Assembly: GCA_028274465.1 (NCBI GenBank)
Contig: CM051457.1
Location: 113,149,982-113,213,981 of the forward strand
Source: Plantago ovata
Taxonomy: Eukaryota > Streptophyta > Magnoliopsida > Lamiales > Plantaginaceae
Length of the DNA stretch: 64,000 bases
Direction of reading: 5' to 3'
A program made the translations under genes and the position numbers. The notes beneath the pieces are model-generated. The model was not told the origin of the DNA and made no database searches. It was given only the letters and a program-made list of their open reading frames with translations. Below are positions 1 through 10,901 of this stretch, one piece after another; the first letter of the stretch is position 1, and each line of letters begins with the position of its first letter.

Positions 1-777
1 TGGCCCAAACTAATATTTTACCCATCAACAATAGAAACCCTGAGGTTGTATGTATCATGTTTCATTGCTTTTTTTTACCACTTCTGTTGTGATATATTGA
101 TAAAGATTTTGGCAAGTTTGTGCTGAGAATTTATAAGTACCGAAGTCCCGACAACCTGTTTACAAGGCATTATCAAAGCACAATTCTTATCCATAAGCAG
201 ATGAGTGCAACTTAGCTCCAAGAGATAAACACCTGATACTATATATCAACCTAGCTGTCAGATGAAATCCTAGCTTATATATACTAAACATTGGGTTGGT
301 GTTAAGTGGTTTAGTAATAACTGGTCATCGGTTGGCTCCAGTAATTATGAATTCAATTAGCTCCAGAAACCTAACTGAGCTTTTATCGAGCATCTCAGGT
401 CTGCTCAATCGATATAAACATTCTTCAAGTTCGAATATGTTTGATCATGAACCGATCTCGAACAACATAGGATATTCGATAAGGTTACACAACCAACGTT
501 TGAATGCAGCTTTTTTCTGTTCAAGAAGAAAGCAAGAAAATCTTTTTCAAGTTAGGAATTGAACAGAGCTGTTACATTTCGAATCGAAGCAGGCTCAAAC
601 AATGAGAACATTGTGTTTCATTTGATGTATAACTTGTAAGCTTATAGTGAAATTAAATAGCCTAATGGAACTTAATACAAAATCACTGAAATTAAATCTA
701 TGCCAAATATTGAAAATTTAACGTAAATTCTGGTTCTTGATGAAAGATCGATTGTATATTCGCAATATTCTTTCAAA
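1..777. other. Non-coding part of copy A, no gene seen
   Basis: The stretch is AT-rich. Its one longer reading frame (296-562, plus) shows no domain I recognise, and its codons drift between the two duplicate copies. I see no repeat boundaries or RNA gene in it. Confidence 0.5.
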
Positions 778-1140
778 TGGAAAAAACCAGTTATCGAAGG
801 CGTAATTGAAGAAGCCATACTGGAAGTAGAATCAAGAGGTGCCAAAGTTATGAGCTTAGGCCTACTCAACCAGGTGGTTATTGAGTTCTCAAGTAATTTC
901 ATTTCTAAAATTTACGTGCATTTGATTCTTATCGTTCGAATTTACGTGCATTTGATTCTTACGTGTAATTTAACAGAGGTGGAGATAGTCGATGGAAGCA
1001 GCTTGGTTGTTGCTATATATTGTTCTGAACAGCATTCCTCAAGACACGACTGAGATACTCTTCAGAGGTAGCCTGACAAAGTTTCTTATGCCATTGTTTC
1101 TGCTTTGTGCCACAAGGGTAGGTATCAAGGCGTGTACAAA
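778..1140 (+). pseudogene. CER1-like (aldehyde decarbonylase, C-terminal domain) exon remnants, copy A
   Basis: Two short plus-strand pieces read like the C-terminal half of CER1/CER3 wax-synthesis proteins (very-long-chain alkane formation, ER membrane). The first, 786-873, encodes PVIEGVIEEAILEV followed by ESRGAKVMSLGLLNQ and ends at a plausible donor (CAG/GTGG). The second starts after an acceptor-like TTTAACAG at 976 and encodes VEIVDGSSLVVAI, then continues only after a frame change as LNSIPQDTTEILFRGSLTKF. The order and spacing of these motifs fit CER1-family proteins as I know them. The N-terminal fatty-acid-hydroxylase half is absent nearby, so this is a relic. A 23-bp motif around TTTACGTGCATTTGATTCTT is repeated between the two pieces. 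The family call rests on motif recall, not on a search. Confidence 0.6.
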
Positions 1141-1353
1141 ATAACAAAATAAAAAAGACCGTTGTTCGGAGGTATTTGTCCTTCTTGAGAAGTTATTCGT
1201 TTATCTCAGGTAGCCACATTCTATGAGCACGAGAGGCTAACGTTATCGTCATTGCCTCTGAGTAAGGTGGTTCTCTCAAAAGGTTACTCTCAAAAGGTAA
1301 CATTCTTTTTTCCTTTTGAAGTAACTTATAAGTTCATTGTGTATCTTATAATG

Positions 1354-1379
1354 TAGTAGTAGTAGTACTACTACTACTA
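1354..1379. repeat. 26-bp perfect (TAG)n/(CTA)n palindrome
   Basis: TAG triplets run straight into their own complement, giving a perfect 26-bp inverted repeat with no loop. It is conserved in copy B near 30650. It looks like a simple-sequence palindrome able to form a cruciform, and I infer no function. Confidence 0.8.
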
Positions 1380-2498
1380 TATTATGTAATTTGTATCAAG
1401 CAAATGAGAAAAAATTCTTAGTCGTACTTGCTAGTGAACTGAAGTTTCTATGGTACCATCATCTAAAGAAAGTACAGCATTGGCATGAGACCAGTTTGAC
1501 ATAATCTGTCCCATAAAAAATCTCAGTAACAATCTTGTAACCAGCGTTCTCCAGGATGAACATAGTACAGCGATGAATGTAGGATTTGGCTTGGGAACAT
1601 AATTTAAATCAGGGTTTTACCATGATGACCAACAAACAGGTTCAAGATTCTTTGAACAAACCAACACATAAAACTTGAAATTCTCAACAAAACATTGAAA
1701 ACCAAGTGCAGAAACAAGATTTCTAAAATGAGATACTTGCAGAAATAGAGAAAAACAACGAAACTTCACAGGACGTAAACCGTGTGAAGTATCAGAGTAG
1801 CAAATGCGGAAAAACAGGATCGAATTTAATTTGTGGGCACGGTTTGGCACTATAGTCTGTACTACCACATGCGGTTGACTACTGTTGGCGCGGTTTGGCT
1901 CTGTAGTCTATACTAAATGACATGACAATAAAAACGTATCACAAAACAATAAACACAAGTACCAAAGTATTTCAAAGGTCACAAGACTAACAAATCCCAC
2001 ACAAGGACAAGTTCATAATTTCCACAAGGGACTTGCCAAAAGCAAAGTAGTTCTAACTTCTAATACAAGTACATAAATTAAAAACATGAAATTCAAGTTG
2101 AGCAGCTTCACAGTTCCATAGCAGCACCACCTTCTTTTGAACTGCATCTGTTCATAACAGACAAACAAAACTCTTAAATCTTGAACACAGCAACATGTAT
2201 CATCATATAACTATCTAATGTCACCAAGAAAGGCGAGCAATAAATAAATAAATAAACAAGACAACCAAGTGCAGCTGCAATGTAATGTAATAAACCAAAT
2301 ACATATACACTATAACTATATTAGTTAGTACATATGTATTAGGACCGGAGGAGTACTTCTCTTCAATACAATCAAATGAAACAGTACAGCCACAAGGTAA
2401 TCAATTTTCAACAATCATCAAGCAACAAAACTCCTTCTACGGAGCTCTGCCCCCATCTTTTTGTTTTTTTCTCTGTAAAATGCCCAGCAAAACTACTA
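1380..2498. other. Intergenic, no gene seen
   Basis: Non-coding AT-rich sequence. From about 2320 it contains the first of several degenerate copies of a segment (TATGTATTAGGACCGGAG, then CAATACAAT, then a CAATCATCAA run) that recurs around 2780-2860 and 3058-3260. This is a local diverged direct repeat downstream of the DUF6598 gene. Confidence 0.5.
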
Positions 2499-2762
2499 CT
2501 TCCTCCATTTTTTTAGTTACTTCCTAAGTGGTAAAAATTATCAATTTTAAGGAATAATATTAAAGAATTGATTTGTATGAGTATTTAATTGTGAAAATGT
2601 GATAAAGTATGATAGAGAGTGAAAAAGTGGTTATAATGAAGGAGAGAGAAATAATAAAAGATTAGTGAGTGGGTTGAAAAACTTTCCATATTTGGGTTAG
2701 AAAGTTTGTAATAGAATAGCCCAAAATAGAAACCTAAGAAGTTATTAATAAAATGGAAGAAG
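2499..2762. mobile_element. Stowaway-like MITE, copy A
   Basis: The ends form an imperfect inverted repeat: CTTCCTCCATTTTTTTAG on the left and, reading in from the right, CTTCTTCCATTTTATTAA. They are flanked by TA on both sides (2497-2498 and 2763-2764). About 264 bp, AT-rich and without coding capacity, as expected for Stowaway (Tc1/mariner-derived) MITEs. The same insertion is in copy B, so it predates the duplication. Confidence 0.75.
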
Positions 2763-3421
2763 TACTACTTTGTTCCCCAATCAACATTACAGCCCCCATC
2801 AATCATCAACAAACAAACCTCTTAAACTAAACATGCAATAATCAATACATCCTCAGTTGAACCTCAGTTTTCAACGTTAGAACAAACTCTTACCAGCTAA
2901 AGAACATGAATTGAAACTATTAAATACCACCCGCCGTGTAACCAAAGTACCGTGTAACCAAAGTATGACCCACCACAATTTTTTACAAAACTTCTAACAT
3001 CTATTAATTCAAGATCCCTTCAAACATCTACAAAGTCTAGTAGAGAAGTATTTAATTTCATATGTATTAGGACAGGAGAAATACAACTTTTCAATACAAT
3101 AAAAACAAAACGTACAGTAATCAATTTTCAACAATTAACCAACAAAACTACTACGATATGTGTCAGTCCAATACATACAGCCCCCAGCAAAACTACTATG
3201 TTCCCCAATCAATTTTCAACAATCATCAACAAACAAACCTTTTAAACTAAACATGCACGTGTACACCCCTAGTTAGAACAAATTAAATGCCACTTAAAAA
3301 AACCAAATTTAATTGCGAAAACTTAATGGTACCACAACCCTTGAGCTCCAAACATCTATTAAAATAGAGTATAACATACTAGACAGGATGATAGATAAGG
3401 CACATCACGTTTCTTTCTTCA
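2763..3421. other. Intergenic and 3' flank of the DUF6598 gene
   Basis: AT-rich sequence with further degenerate copies of the local direct repeat (around 3058-3260). The DUF6598 stop codon is at its right edge, so a 3' UTR probably lies here, but I see no clear polyadenylation signal that decides its end. Confidence 0.45.
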
Positions 3422-5413
3422 TTATTTCCGATAGCACGTACCTTCCTTCATTATTTCTGTTTGCACGAACACTTCTTCATAGTTCGACCATTTGACTTTG
3501 ACTTTTATGTTGCACGAACCAAGATGAACTGTTTTCACTTCTTCATTACCCTCAGCTGCAGGGGAGAATGGCACATCATCACAAATCTCATCATGCTGTA
3601 CACAAACTGTGAGACACTTATTATTTTCAACACAGATAATTCGGCGTGAGAGCTTAAAGTTCCTGTCATCATCAAGTTCAGCGGCCCCCTTCGCATCTCT
3701 GGAATCCAGTAGCACAACCTCCTCCTTGTCGCTAATATAGGCAGTAAAATAGTAGCCTTTGAGTTCCGAATCCTGCTGGCTGATGCTAGGATCAAGAAGC
3801 TCCAGGGAGATAATGGCCGCAACACTGTGGATGACAATGCCCTGTGTCAGCTCAAGCAAGTACTTGCTGGAGGCTGGCAATATGCCTTCCTTACAGCAGT
3901 TGGATACATCATCCGAGCACAGAAGATGGTCATCATAGTTAACGCCCACATTACTTGGGGCCAGATATTTGTCATCAGATTGAGTATTGCCCTTCACCAT
4001 CAGTCTGGCTTCTATGAAGGCCAGACTTCGGGGGGGGGTGAAAAGTAAGGAGGGCAGAGAGGACCTGTGAGTAGTAAATATGGATCCTGCATGCACGAAT
4101 TAAGAAGCGCCACTGATTAATAAGTAAGTAGAGATCATGTGCTTCCTTTAGTCCTAATATAAGAATAGACTTGAATATTGCAAATATATATATTATATCC
4201 CATTCAAATGTAAATTAGTTTGTCAAGTGGAAAGCCATGTATGTATAATACTTGTTGTCCTGGAAATCTGTCTGTGGCAATGGCTAACAAGGAAATAATT
4301 ACTACGTTATAGTAAGCACATAGAATTTGCCAAACACATTGAGTTGTGTAAATGTCTAAATCAATCTTTGACAACCCTTGGAAATTAGAAAGTGCTAACT
4401 AGTGTAAATAAATCCTTTGACAAACACACCGGCAGTGTCTAAATGATTTTATGGCTGCAGCAGTAACACAACAACTCTAAATTGATCATGGCATGAGTCC
4501 AGAAAAAAACATCATAAGTCATAACTAGTAGTTAGTTAGTTACTAGTACATAGAATCCAAAAGACGACTCAACCAAAACACGGCGCGCAGACACATTAAA
4601 GCAAAGCAAGCAGCAAGCATTTGGTTTGGAATCATAATTTACTACTACTACTTCATATATAATTCATAATAATATACATAACACAAATTTATAACATTAC
4701 AGAAAACAAAATGAAGGAGCGTACGTAAGGACCTTTTCAGTGATGGTTTGGGGGTGATCCCTGTCCATGTCGAAGATAAGCTCGGGCAACATCATTTCGC
4801 AATACAGCCGCATCTGACCATACACAACCAGTGGATACACATTGGAGTTGTGGGTAAGTTTGATTTTGTATACATGAAAGGTGTTCTCTCTCATGCCCAT
4901 CCCTGCAGGAACAACTTAACCCAATCAATTAAGGAACAAATCAAACACTTTAGTTGACCTCGTATTAATAATCCAAATCATATAAGAAAAATAATTAAAA
5001 ATCAGAGTAATATAATATTTTTAATTATTTTTACCGTAGTTTTTGATTTCCCATAAACGAGGGTGATATCCGAAGTGCATGTGAAACCAACCAATTTCAT
5101 CCCCATTCTCGTCGACTGGCGGCGGCTCGATGACCTTTGTCTCGTCATCCACCTCCATGTGCCAGTGGAGTTTCATGTACTTGCCGTCTTTTGCGAATTC
5201 CTTAAATTCTTCATCCTTTTTCCTTAACTCTTCCGCGTACAAACGGGCCCATTTTTTACATTCCTTTTCATTCGCGATTAGCATAGCTGTCCTTTCATCC
5301 TCCGGACGCTTACTCGCTGTCGCCGTCGCCGCCTCCGGATTCTCCTTACGCTTTCTCGTCTCCGGCGTATCTAAATCCATCGACCGAGCTTTCGCATCTA
5401 CATCCAGATCCAT
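3422..5413 (-). pseudogene. DUF6598-family three-exon gene, copy A (frameshift in exon 3)
   Basis: Exon 1 is 5413-5035, exon 2 4902-4733, exon 3 4086-3422. Donors are ACG/GTAAAA and AAAG/GTCC; acceptors are TGCAG/GG and GCATGCAG/GA. The phases agree (1, then 0). Exon 1 starts at ATG 5413 and encodes an acidic, lysine-rich, probably helical N-terminus with a basic RKRK motif. Exon 2 encodes NTFHVYKIKLTH through DHPQTITEK. Exon 3 opens with DPYLLLTGP and later has EARLMVKG, a DDKYL motif and VKVKWSNYEEVF, the usual pattern of the DUF6598 domain, whose function is unknown. A nine-C run about 50 nt into exon 3 puts DPYLLLTGP out of frame with the rest; copy B's run length would be in frame with it. 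A homopolymer assembly error would explain this equally well. The promoter side is cut off by a retrotransposon. Confidence 0.75.
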
Positions 5414-5472
5414 CGACGATGATACGCTAAAACGCAACTAAACCTAGATCTGATCTGAATCGCCTCTGGTTG

Positions 5473-5484
5473 TTTTATATATTA
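5473..5484 (-). promoter_or_regulatory. TATA box of DUF6598 copy A
   Basis: On the minus strand the sequence reads ATATATAAAAC about 60 nt before ATG 5413. This is the usual place for a plant TATA box with a short 5' UTR. Copy B has the same box. In copy A the non-LTR element starts within about 20 bp upstream of it, so the native upstream promoter is displaced by about 3.1 kb. Confidence 0.6.
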
Positions 5485-5500
5485 TTATTATTATTATTAT

Positions 5501-8500
5501 TTTATTTTTATTTTTATTTTTTTATTTTTTTTTAATTTTAAACTAGACTTTTATTAATCACGCAAAATTGGAAGGAAGTCGGGAAACAAGTTGTGCTCCC
5601 ACCCCTTTATGAAAAAAAAGGAAAACACCACTACTAACATCATTGGAATGGCTAACACACAAGCGCTTAAGACGCGAAAAAGTAGACAGGGCCTCCTCCT
5701 CGAGCTCCGCAAAGGTGGAGAAGGCAAACGGGATGAAAGAGTAGCCGTGCTCTGCACACTTAGCCGAATACTTGCTCTTCTTCTTCTGAACGGCAGACTG
5801 CAAAGCAGCTCCTGGAACCCAAGAGTCTAAACCCCCACCAGCAAAAGGAGAGACACCCGTAACATCCAAGCAGGCGTCCCGACCTTGGGACCAATTGTAT
5901 AATAACAAGTCTGCCGGGCGAAGGTCCCGTCCATCATCGGAGAGGAACCCCATAGGGGCCTCTTTGCGCACCGCCACTCCAACCCTTGAACATATGTCAG
6001 CCAAGGTATCACGCACAAGGTTGTGCCGAAACTTCACCCCCACCTCACTAGAACAATGGACAGCGTGGTCACCCCACTGGTCCATCCGTCGCACACGACA
6101 ACTCGAGCAAGAGGAACCATTAGGGAACAAAGGGACTGCAAGGCGATAGCACAACACAGCACGAAACTGTCGCGGGTTCATCCGCTGTCCCAACCCATCA
6201 ATAGGAATAGTGAGTAAGTAATCCTGCGCATGAGGTGCACGAACACAACTAAGAAGAGCCTGCTGCCGAGTACTCAACCCAAACCGTGACGTCAGATGTG
6301 CATCAATGACACCAAAATAACTCTTTGCCAAAGACTTCATAAACTGGGGGGCAGGAGAGCTAGATGTAACAGAGAGAACATCAACACCACAAAAGGTCGT
6401 GAAACTGTCAAGAGCAGACTGAAAGGTAGGACCAGAAGAAAAAACCCCGGATCTCAACAGAATCCTATCCTGCAAGGAGCTGGACTGCAAGCGAGAAGCG
6501 AGAAAAGCATACTGACTGACATCCTCCGCACACAGGACCCCAAGACCTCCAAGTCTGATAGGAAGAGTGGCAAGCCGCCACTGCCAATCCCCGAAACCTG
6601 GCCCTGATCCTGTAACAATCATCTCCAAGGAAGTACGCAAGGCCAGATCAAACTGAGCTAGAGCATCACCACAAGCCGACGGAGGGCAGGTCCTCAAAGC
6701 ATAAGATAACTTCGCCACCCCCGCACAATTGCGAAGAAGAAGAAGCTCACACTGGGGATCATCGAGCTTGCGGATAGCCTCCAACAAAGAGATGGTCTTG
6801 GAAACCCGGCGCGCAACTAAACCAAGGCAAAAATCTGAATCCGCACTAACAGAGCCCCCAAGGAGCTTGACACCCCGAAGCGGACGAGAGATAGAAGAAG
6901 GAAAAGGCCCGCCACCCTTCCACGAGGGTCCTCCACTGGCCAAAAAAGCTCAGTCTTATCGACATTCAGATGTAACCCGCAAGCTGGGCCCTCAACACGG
7001 ATAATATCAAGCGCCTTGGCAACCATAAGAGTATCACCAATGATAGTGCCATCATCAAGATACCAAGCCTGTAGAGAAAGCTCACATGACTGATGGATAG
7101 CGTGGACCAACGGATGCAAAACCAGCGAGAACAATAAAGGGCCCAAAGGATCCCCTTGCTGAACCCCCGGACACGACCGAAGAACCGAGTCCCCATAATA
7201 AAGCCGAGCGGGCCGAGAATAACAGAACTCAACCCAAGGTGAAATGGACGGACACCTCAACCGAGTCTCCCGAAGTATGGCACTCCTGTCAACTAAGTTA
7301 AATGCATTCTTAAAATCCACCAAAAGCATAGAGAGCCCAACCTCGTCTCCTCTAGCCTCCACAAACCTGTTGACAGAATGAAGAACAGCCTCACACCCCC
7401 CTGAGACCCCAACACCAAACTGAAAATCCTATAAGTACGAGGTCATCAAGTTCCCAACCGAGGAAGAGGCCACCTTAGAAACCAGCCTCCGCCAAACAGT
7501 ACCCACGGCAATGGGTCGAACACCCCCTCCAGGCTTAACGAGAGGAGTCAAAGGGGCACTGGCAACAAACTCCCCAAGCACGCTCGGACACTTACCCGAA
7601 AGGAAAAGATTAACGACCCCAGTGATAGACACTAACAGGCTATCAGATACAGCCGTAGCAGCCCCCCCTAAAACATCCAACAAATGTTGGGCTCTGAGAC
7701 CATCACGACCGCAGGAGGTACCTTTTGGGAAGCTCCGAATCCTATTCAACACAAGATCCTTCTGTACTGACAAAGCATCCTCCGCAAGCAAAGAAGGAGG
7801 TACAACCGGAGGTGGGGCGAATGGGTGCTTAGATTCCAACTCAGCCAAGGTGGCAGTTCTATCAGGGGCAACCCCAGAAGAAGTGAGGACCTTAACGGCA
7901 GCCATAAAGTGCCCGTCACCCAGCTTGCGCATACACTGGGATAAATTAGCCTCCTCAGATTCAATAGGCTCCGAAAACCCCCGAGGAGGTGCATAAACGG
8001 CAGATAAACGGTCCCTCACCAATCCCAAACGGTCACCAGGGTCTCTCCAGCGTGCAATGGCACTAGAAATGCCCTCAAATTGACGCCGCTCCCTCTCCCC
8101 AGAACGACGATGTGCTCTACTAGACGGCACAAAAGTAACCAGAGTGCAACGAGGCAGAACAAGAAGTTGCACCCACGCGGACAAGTCCCCTGGGCACGCA
8201 AGGACCAGGTCAAGAGCACTAAGGAAAACCCTGGCAAACCCGAGCCGCAACTTAGGAGGAATGCACTTAACCGTTCGCAACGGAAGCGAAAAGACACGGT
8301 CAAGGAGGTCAATATCAAAGCAAAGGGGATCCAAACCTCCATCATGAACATGGGACACACCCCGCTCCCCAGACGAACCTGCAACAGGCCCCACAGGCCC
8401 GACAACACCAACAGGAGCCGGGATACCAAGGATAGCAGAGTCTGCACGGTCTGGCGCAAGGACCACACTCCCATTAACATGCTTGCAATTTTTAGTGAAA

Positions 8501-8632
8501 GTGTGAGTACAAAGACAATCACCACACAACCAAATGTCCGCCTCATGAAGTGCGAGATCCAAAGCAGAAAACAGAGATAGGTCGCTGGCAATACGAGCCT
8601 TATAAGAGGCTTTCAGTTCGTCCGACTTATTA
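5501..8632 (-). mobile_element. Non-LTR retrotransposon inserted in copy A only
   Basis: Copy B has an uninterrupted ATT-triplet run where copy A has this 3.1-kb insert flanked on both sides by ATT triplets. These probably represent the target duplication within the microsatellite. On the minus strand the 3' end has an AATAAAA signal followed by an A-rich tail (plus 5501-5539). The 5' end lacks an obvious UTR and is probably truncated. Present in only one copy, it inserted after the duplication. Confidence 0.9.
5558..8631 (-). pseudogene. Reverse transcriptase polyprotein of the non-LTR element (one stop, one frameshift)
   Basis: The N-terminus has a Cys/His cluster (WLCGDCLCTHTFTKNCKH) that may bind nucleic acid. 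The RT domain follows, with LLVDFKNAFNLVDR, QGDPLGPLLF and a YLDDG catalytic box. The C-terminal 300 residues include an HC-rich stretch and RPADLLLYNW...DACLDVTGVSPF followed by K/KY residues, which resembles a PD-(D/E)XK restriction-like nuclease. The type matches a widespread plant RT family ending in AQLVSRLPS. Two lesions are visible: an in-frame TAG at 7431-7429 where a Gln codon is expected (reading resumes in the same frame), and a one-base frameshift near 6900 after EDPRGRVAG. The first 10-15 codons of the open frame come from the flanking triplet repeat, so the native start is missing or uncertain. Confidence 0.85.
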
Positions 8633-8781
8633 TTAATATTATTATTATTATTATTATTATATGTTTTCATTTTTTATTTAGAAAATGACTGGGCTGGACC
8701 CTTGAGGGGATTTATTACTGTCCAGTCCGGTTTTTGGCCCAAATTAAGTTCGTAGATTCCAATTTTGTTGATAACCCCTAA

Positions 8782-10267
8782 GGCGCTGTTTGGTAGCCCA
8801 TTTCATCCGTTTTTTGCTCAAATCCTGTTTTTCTTGCCTTGTTTGGTAGCTTATTTTGCCCCAAACTCGGCCCTCATGAATAGTTCCGGCTTAGTGATTT
8901 GTGGCTATTATGGCGCCACGTGGCGTGACATGGCACAGCATTTGCAAATTTTAGGATTTGCAAATGCCTACTCAAGACATGGAATTTGCAAATCCTAAAA
9001 TTGCTTCTCCATGCCAACATGGAAGTCAACCAATTTAATATATTTGTGATGCCAAATTTGCCCCCTGGACATAGAACTATGTAATACTCCATCTATCCCG
9101 GTAAAAATTACCCAGTTTGACTTTTTTTTCAGTCAACAGTTTTCAATATTAACTCCCGATTACTCTTAAACTATAATGATAAAATATTTAATAAAATCAT
9201 ATTATGAATATTTAAGTTCTATATTTTCATAATATGATTTCATCAAATACTGTATCATTATAGTTTAACAGTAATCGGGAGTTAAAGTTGAACGATGTTG
9301 ACCGAAAAAAGTCAAACTGGATAATTTACAGCTGGACGGATGGAGTATACTACAAACATGTTCCATCTTTTTTTTTCCTCCTCTTAATTAGGTAGAAGCA
9401 ATGTTCAATTATGGTTATAAATACTTAAAACATGGCAAAATTATCCATCTTTAATACATAATTTACTACTACTACTACTTCATATACTATAATTCATAAT
9501 GCATTATAAATGAGCTTTCCGCAATCAAGTGAAGTTGGATGTACGTTGCTCGATTATATAGACTAAATGGGTTACTCTTAAAATTTCGCATAGCAAGTGA
9601 AGTACTATATTGACACGCGGAACCTACGTGATAAAGTGTAATTGAATTTTAAAAGTCGATATGTAAAAAGATTTTACAAAATTAGTTCATGTGATCTACC
9701 TTTTCTATAATGAAAAACAAATTATTTTATTAAATTAATTACATGTATTAATAGGATGAGTGAATTTAAAAAACCCAACTTACTTCGTTTATTTTATTTG
9801 AGGTCCTTAATTGAATTTTGTTGTTGGATTTATTACAATAAAGTCCAATACATTTTGTGAATAAATATTGGACCAATAACCATATGAAGCCCACATTGTT
9901 TGAGCAAATGGTCCAACTGGAAAAATAACACAGCACATACCATATAAAATGACGAAAATGCTCATGCTACTCATACACAACTTCCAACCAAACGCTTGCG
10001 AAATGTTAAAATAGAACGGCATCATACACAAAACACAGAGCAAATCCAACCAAACGGAACGAACTTCATCAACAAATGTCTAAATCCAACCAAACCAATA
10101 AAAAAATTCAACCGGATTTTGATGTTTTCTACTGTAGCAAATGGTGACCTTTACAACCAAACATGTCATTTGAGCTTTTGAAAAAAAAAAGGATTTGGCC
10201 AAGGGCCCGAAAACAGGATTTGCAAATCCAGGATTGCGATTTTGCTGGTTCCCTACCAAACAACGCC
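8782..10267. mobile_element. Non-autonomous PIF/Harbinger-like element, copy A
   Basis: The terminal inverted repeats are GGCGCTGTTTGGTAG on the left and, read inward from the right, GGCGTTGTTTGGTAG. TAA is present on both flanks (8779-8781 and 10268-10270). A three-base TWA target duplication and GGC-type ends are characteristic of PIF/Harbinger (Tourist). About 1.49 kb with no transposase reading frame. It contains a nested Stowaway-like MITE. The same insertion occurs in copy B. Confidence 0.8.
9087..9345. mobile_element. Stowaway-like MITE nested in the Harbinger-like element, copy A
   Basis: The two arms form a long imperfect hairpin over nearly the whole 259 bp, with ends CTCCATCTATCCCGG and, inward from the right, CTCCATCCGTCCAGC. 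TA lies on both sides (9085-9086, 9346-9347). The CTCC...TCC termini and TA target are typical of Stowaway. It is shared with copy B. Confidence 0.85.
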
Positions 10268-10373
10268 TAAGAGCACGGAACGCGAGTAAAATTTCAGAGT
10301 ACGCAGAAATAATGGCAAGATATTGAAATTATTGTTGTTTCTTCATTAACGAGAAAAGTACTGAAAAATTGTG

Positions 10374-10554
10374 GGAGTCATAAAGTGGTACAGCGGTAAA
10401 GAGTTGGGGTAGTGAAGGAGAGGTGCATAGTTCGATTCCCGGAGTTATAAGGTTGGTATAGGTGTGGAGAAATTAGGTGGTTTAGTAAGTTTGTATATTA
10501 GTGTCGGAGCAGTGTAATATTTGTCATTTCAAAAAAAAAAAAAAAAAAAAAAAG
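10374..10554 (+). mobile_element. tRNA-derived SINE, copy A
   Basis: The element has a pol III A box (TGGTACAGCGG, 10386-10396) and B box (GTTCGATTCCC, 10430-10440), a T-rich 3' part and a poly(A) tail (10531-10553). A 16-bp target duplication, GTACTGAAAAATTGTG, flanks it exactly at 10358-10373 and 10555-10570. The length of about 180 bp suits a plant SINE. The same insertion is in copy B. Confidence 0.93.
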
Positions 10555-10570
10555 GTACTGAAAAATTGTG

Positions 10571-10901
10571 TACAAAGAATGGGAATAGTAGTGCTAATCT
10601 GCTATTTATACTACAAATCTATCCTATCTGTACGGGCAATACAGCTCATCATCTTAACTGATTCGATGTCGTTTTTGGAACATTCTCCGGCTTGCTCTGC
10701 AAGTAAGAACCCTAGGTTCTTTGTATTTGGTAAAGTGATGGATACGACGTCGTTCTTCTTCATGTGAGCTGGATTGATTCGTAAGACGCTTTATTCAGTC
10801 TTCCTTCACGCTTGGTTCGAACGTTCTTTTATTTTTGTTGTGTTGAGTAGTGCGTGATTCTTCTTCTTCCTTACTTTACTCTGTTCCTTGTTGCATATTT
10901 T
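10571..10901. other. Between SINE and copia relic, no gene seen
   Basis: Possibly the degraded 3' LTR of the copia relic to its right, which reads on the minus strand. No matching second LTR is in the window, so this stays a guess. Confidence 0.3.

Noticed and set aside
3535..3837. Reading frames overlapping the DUF6598 exons in other frames or strands
   Set aside because: They are shadows of exon 3 without domain evidence. The minus-strand frame with splice-consistent neighbours is the gene.
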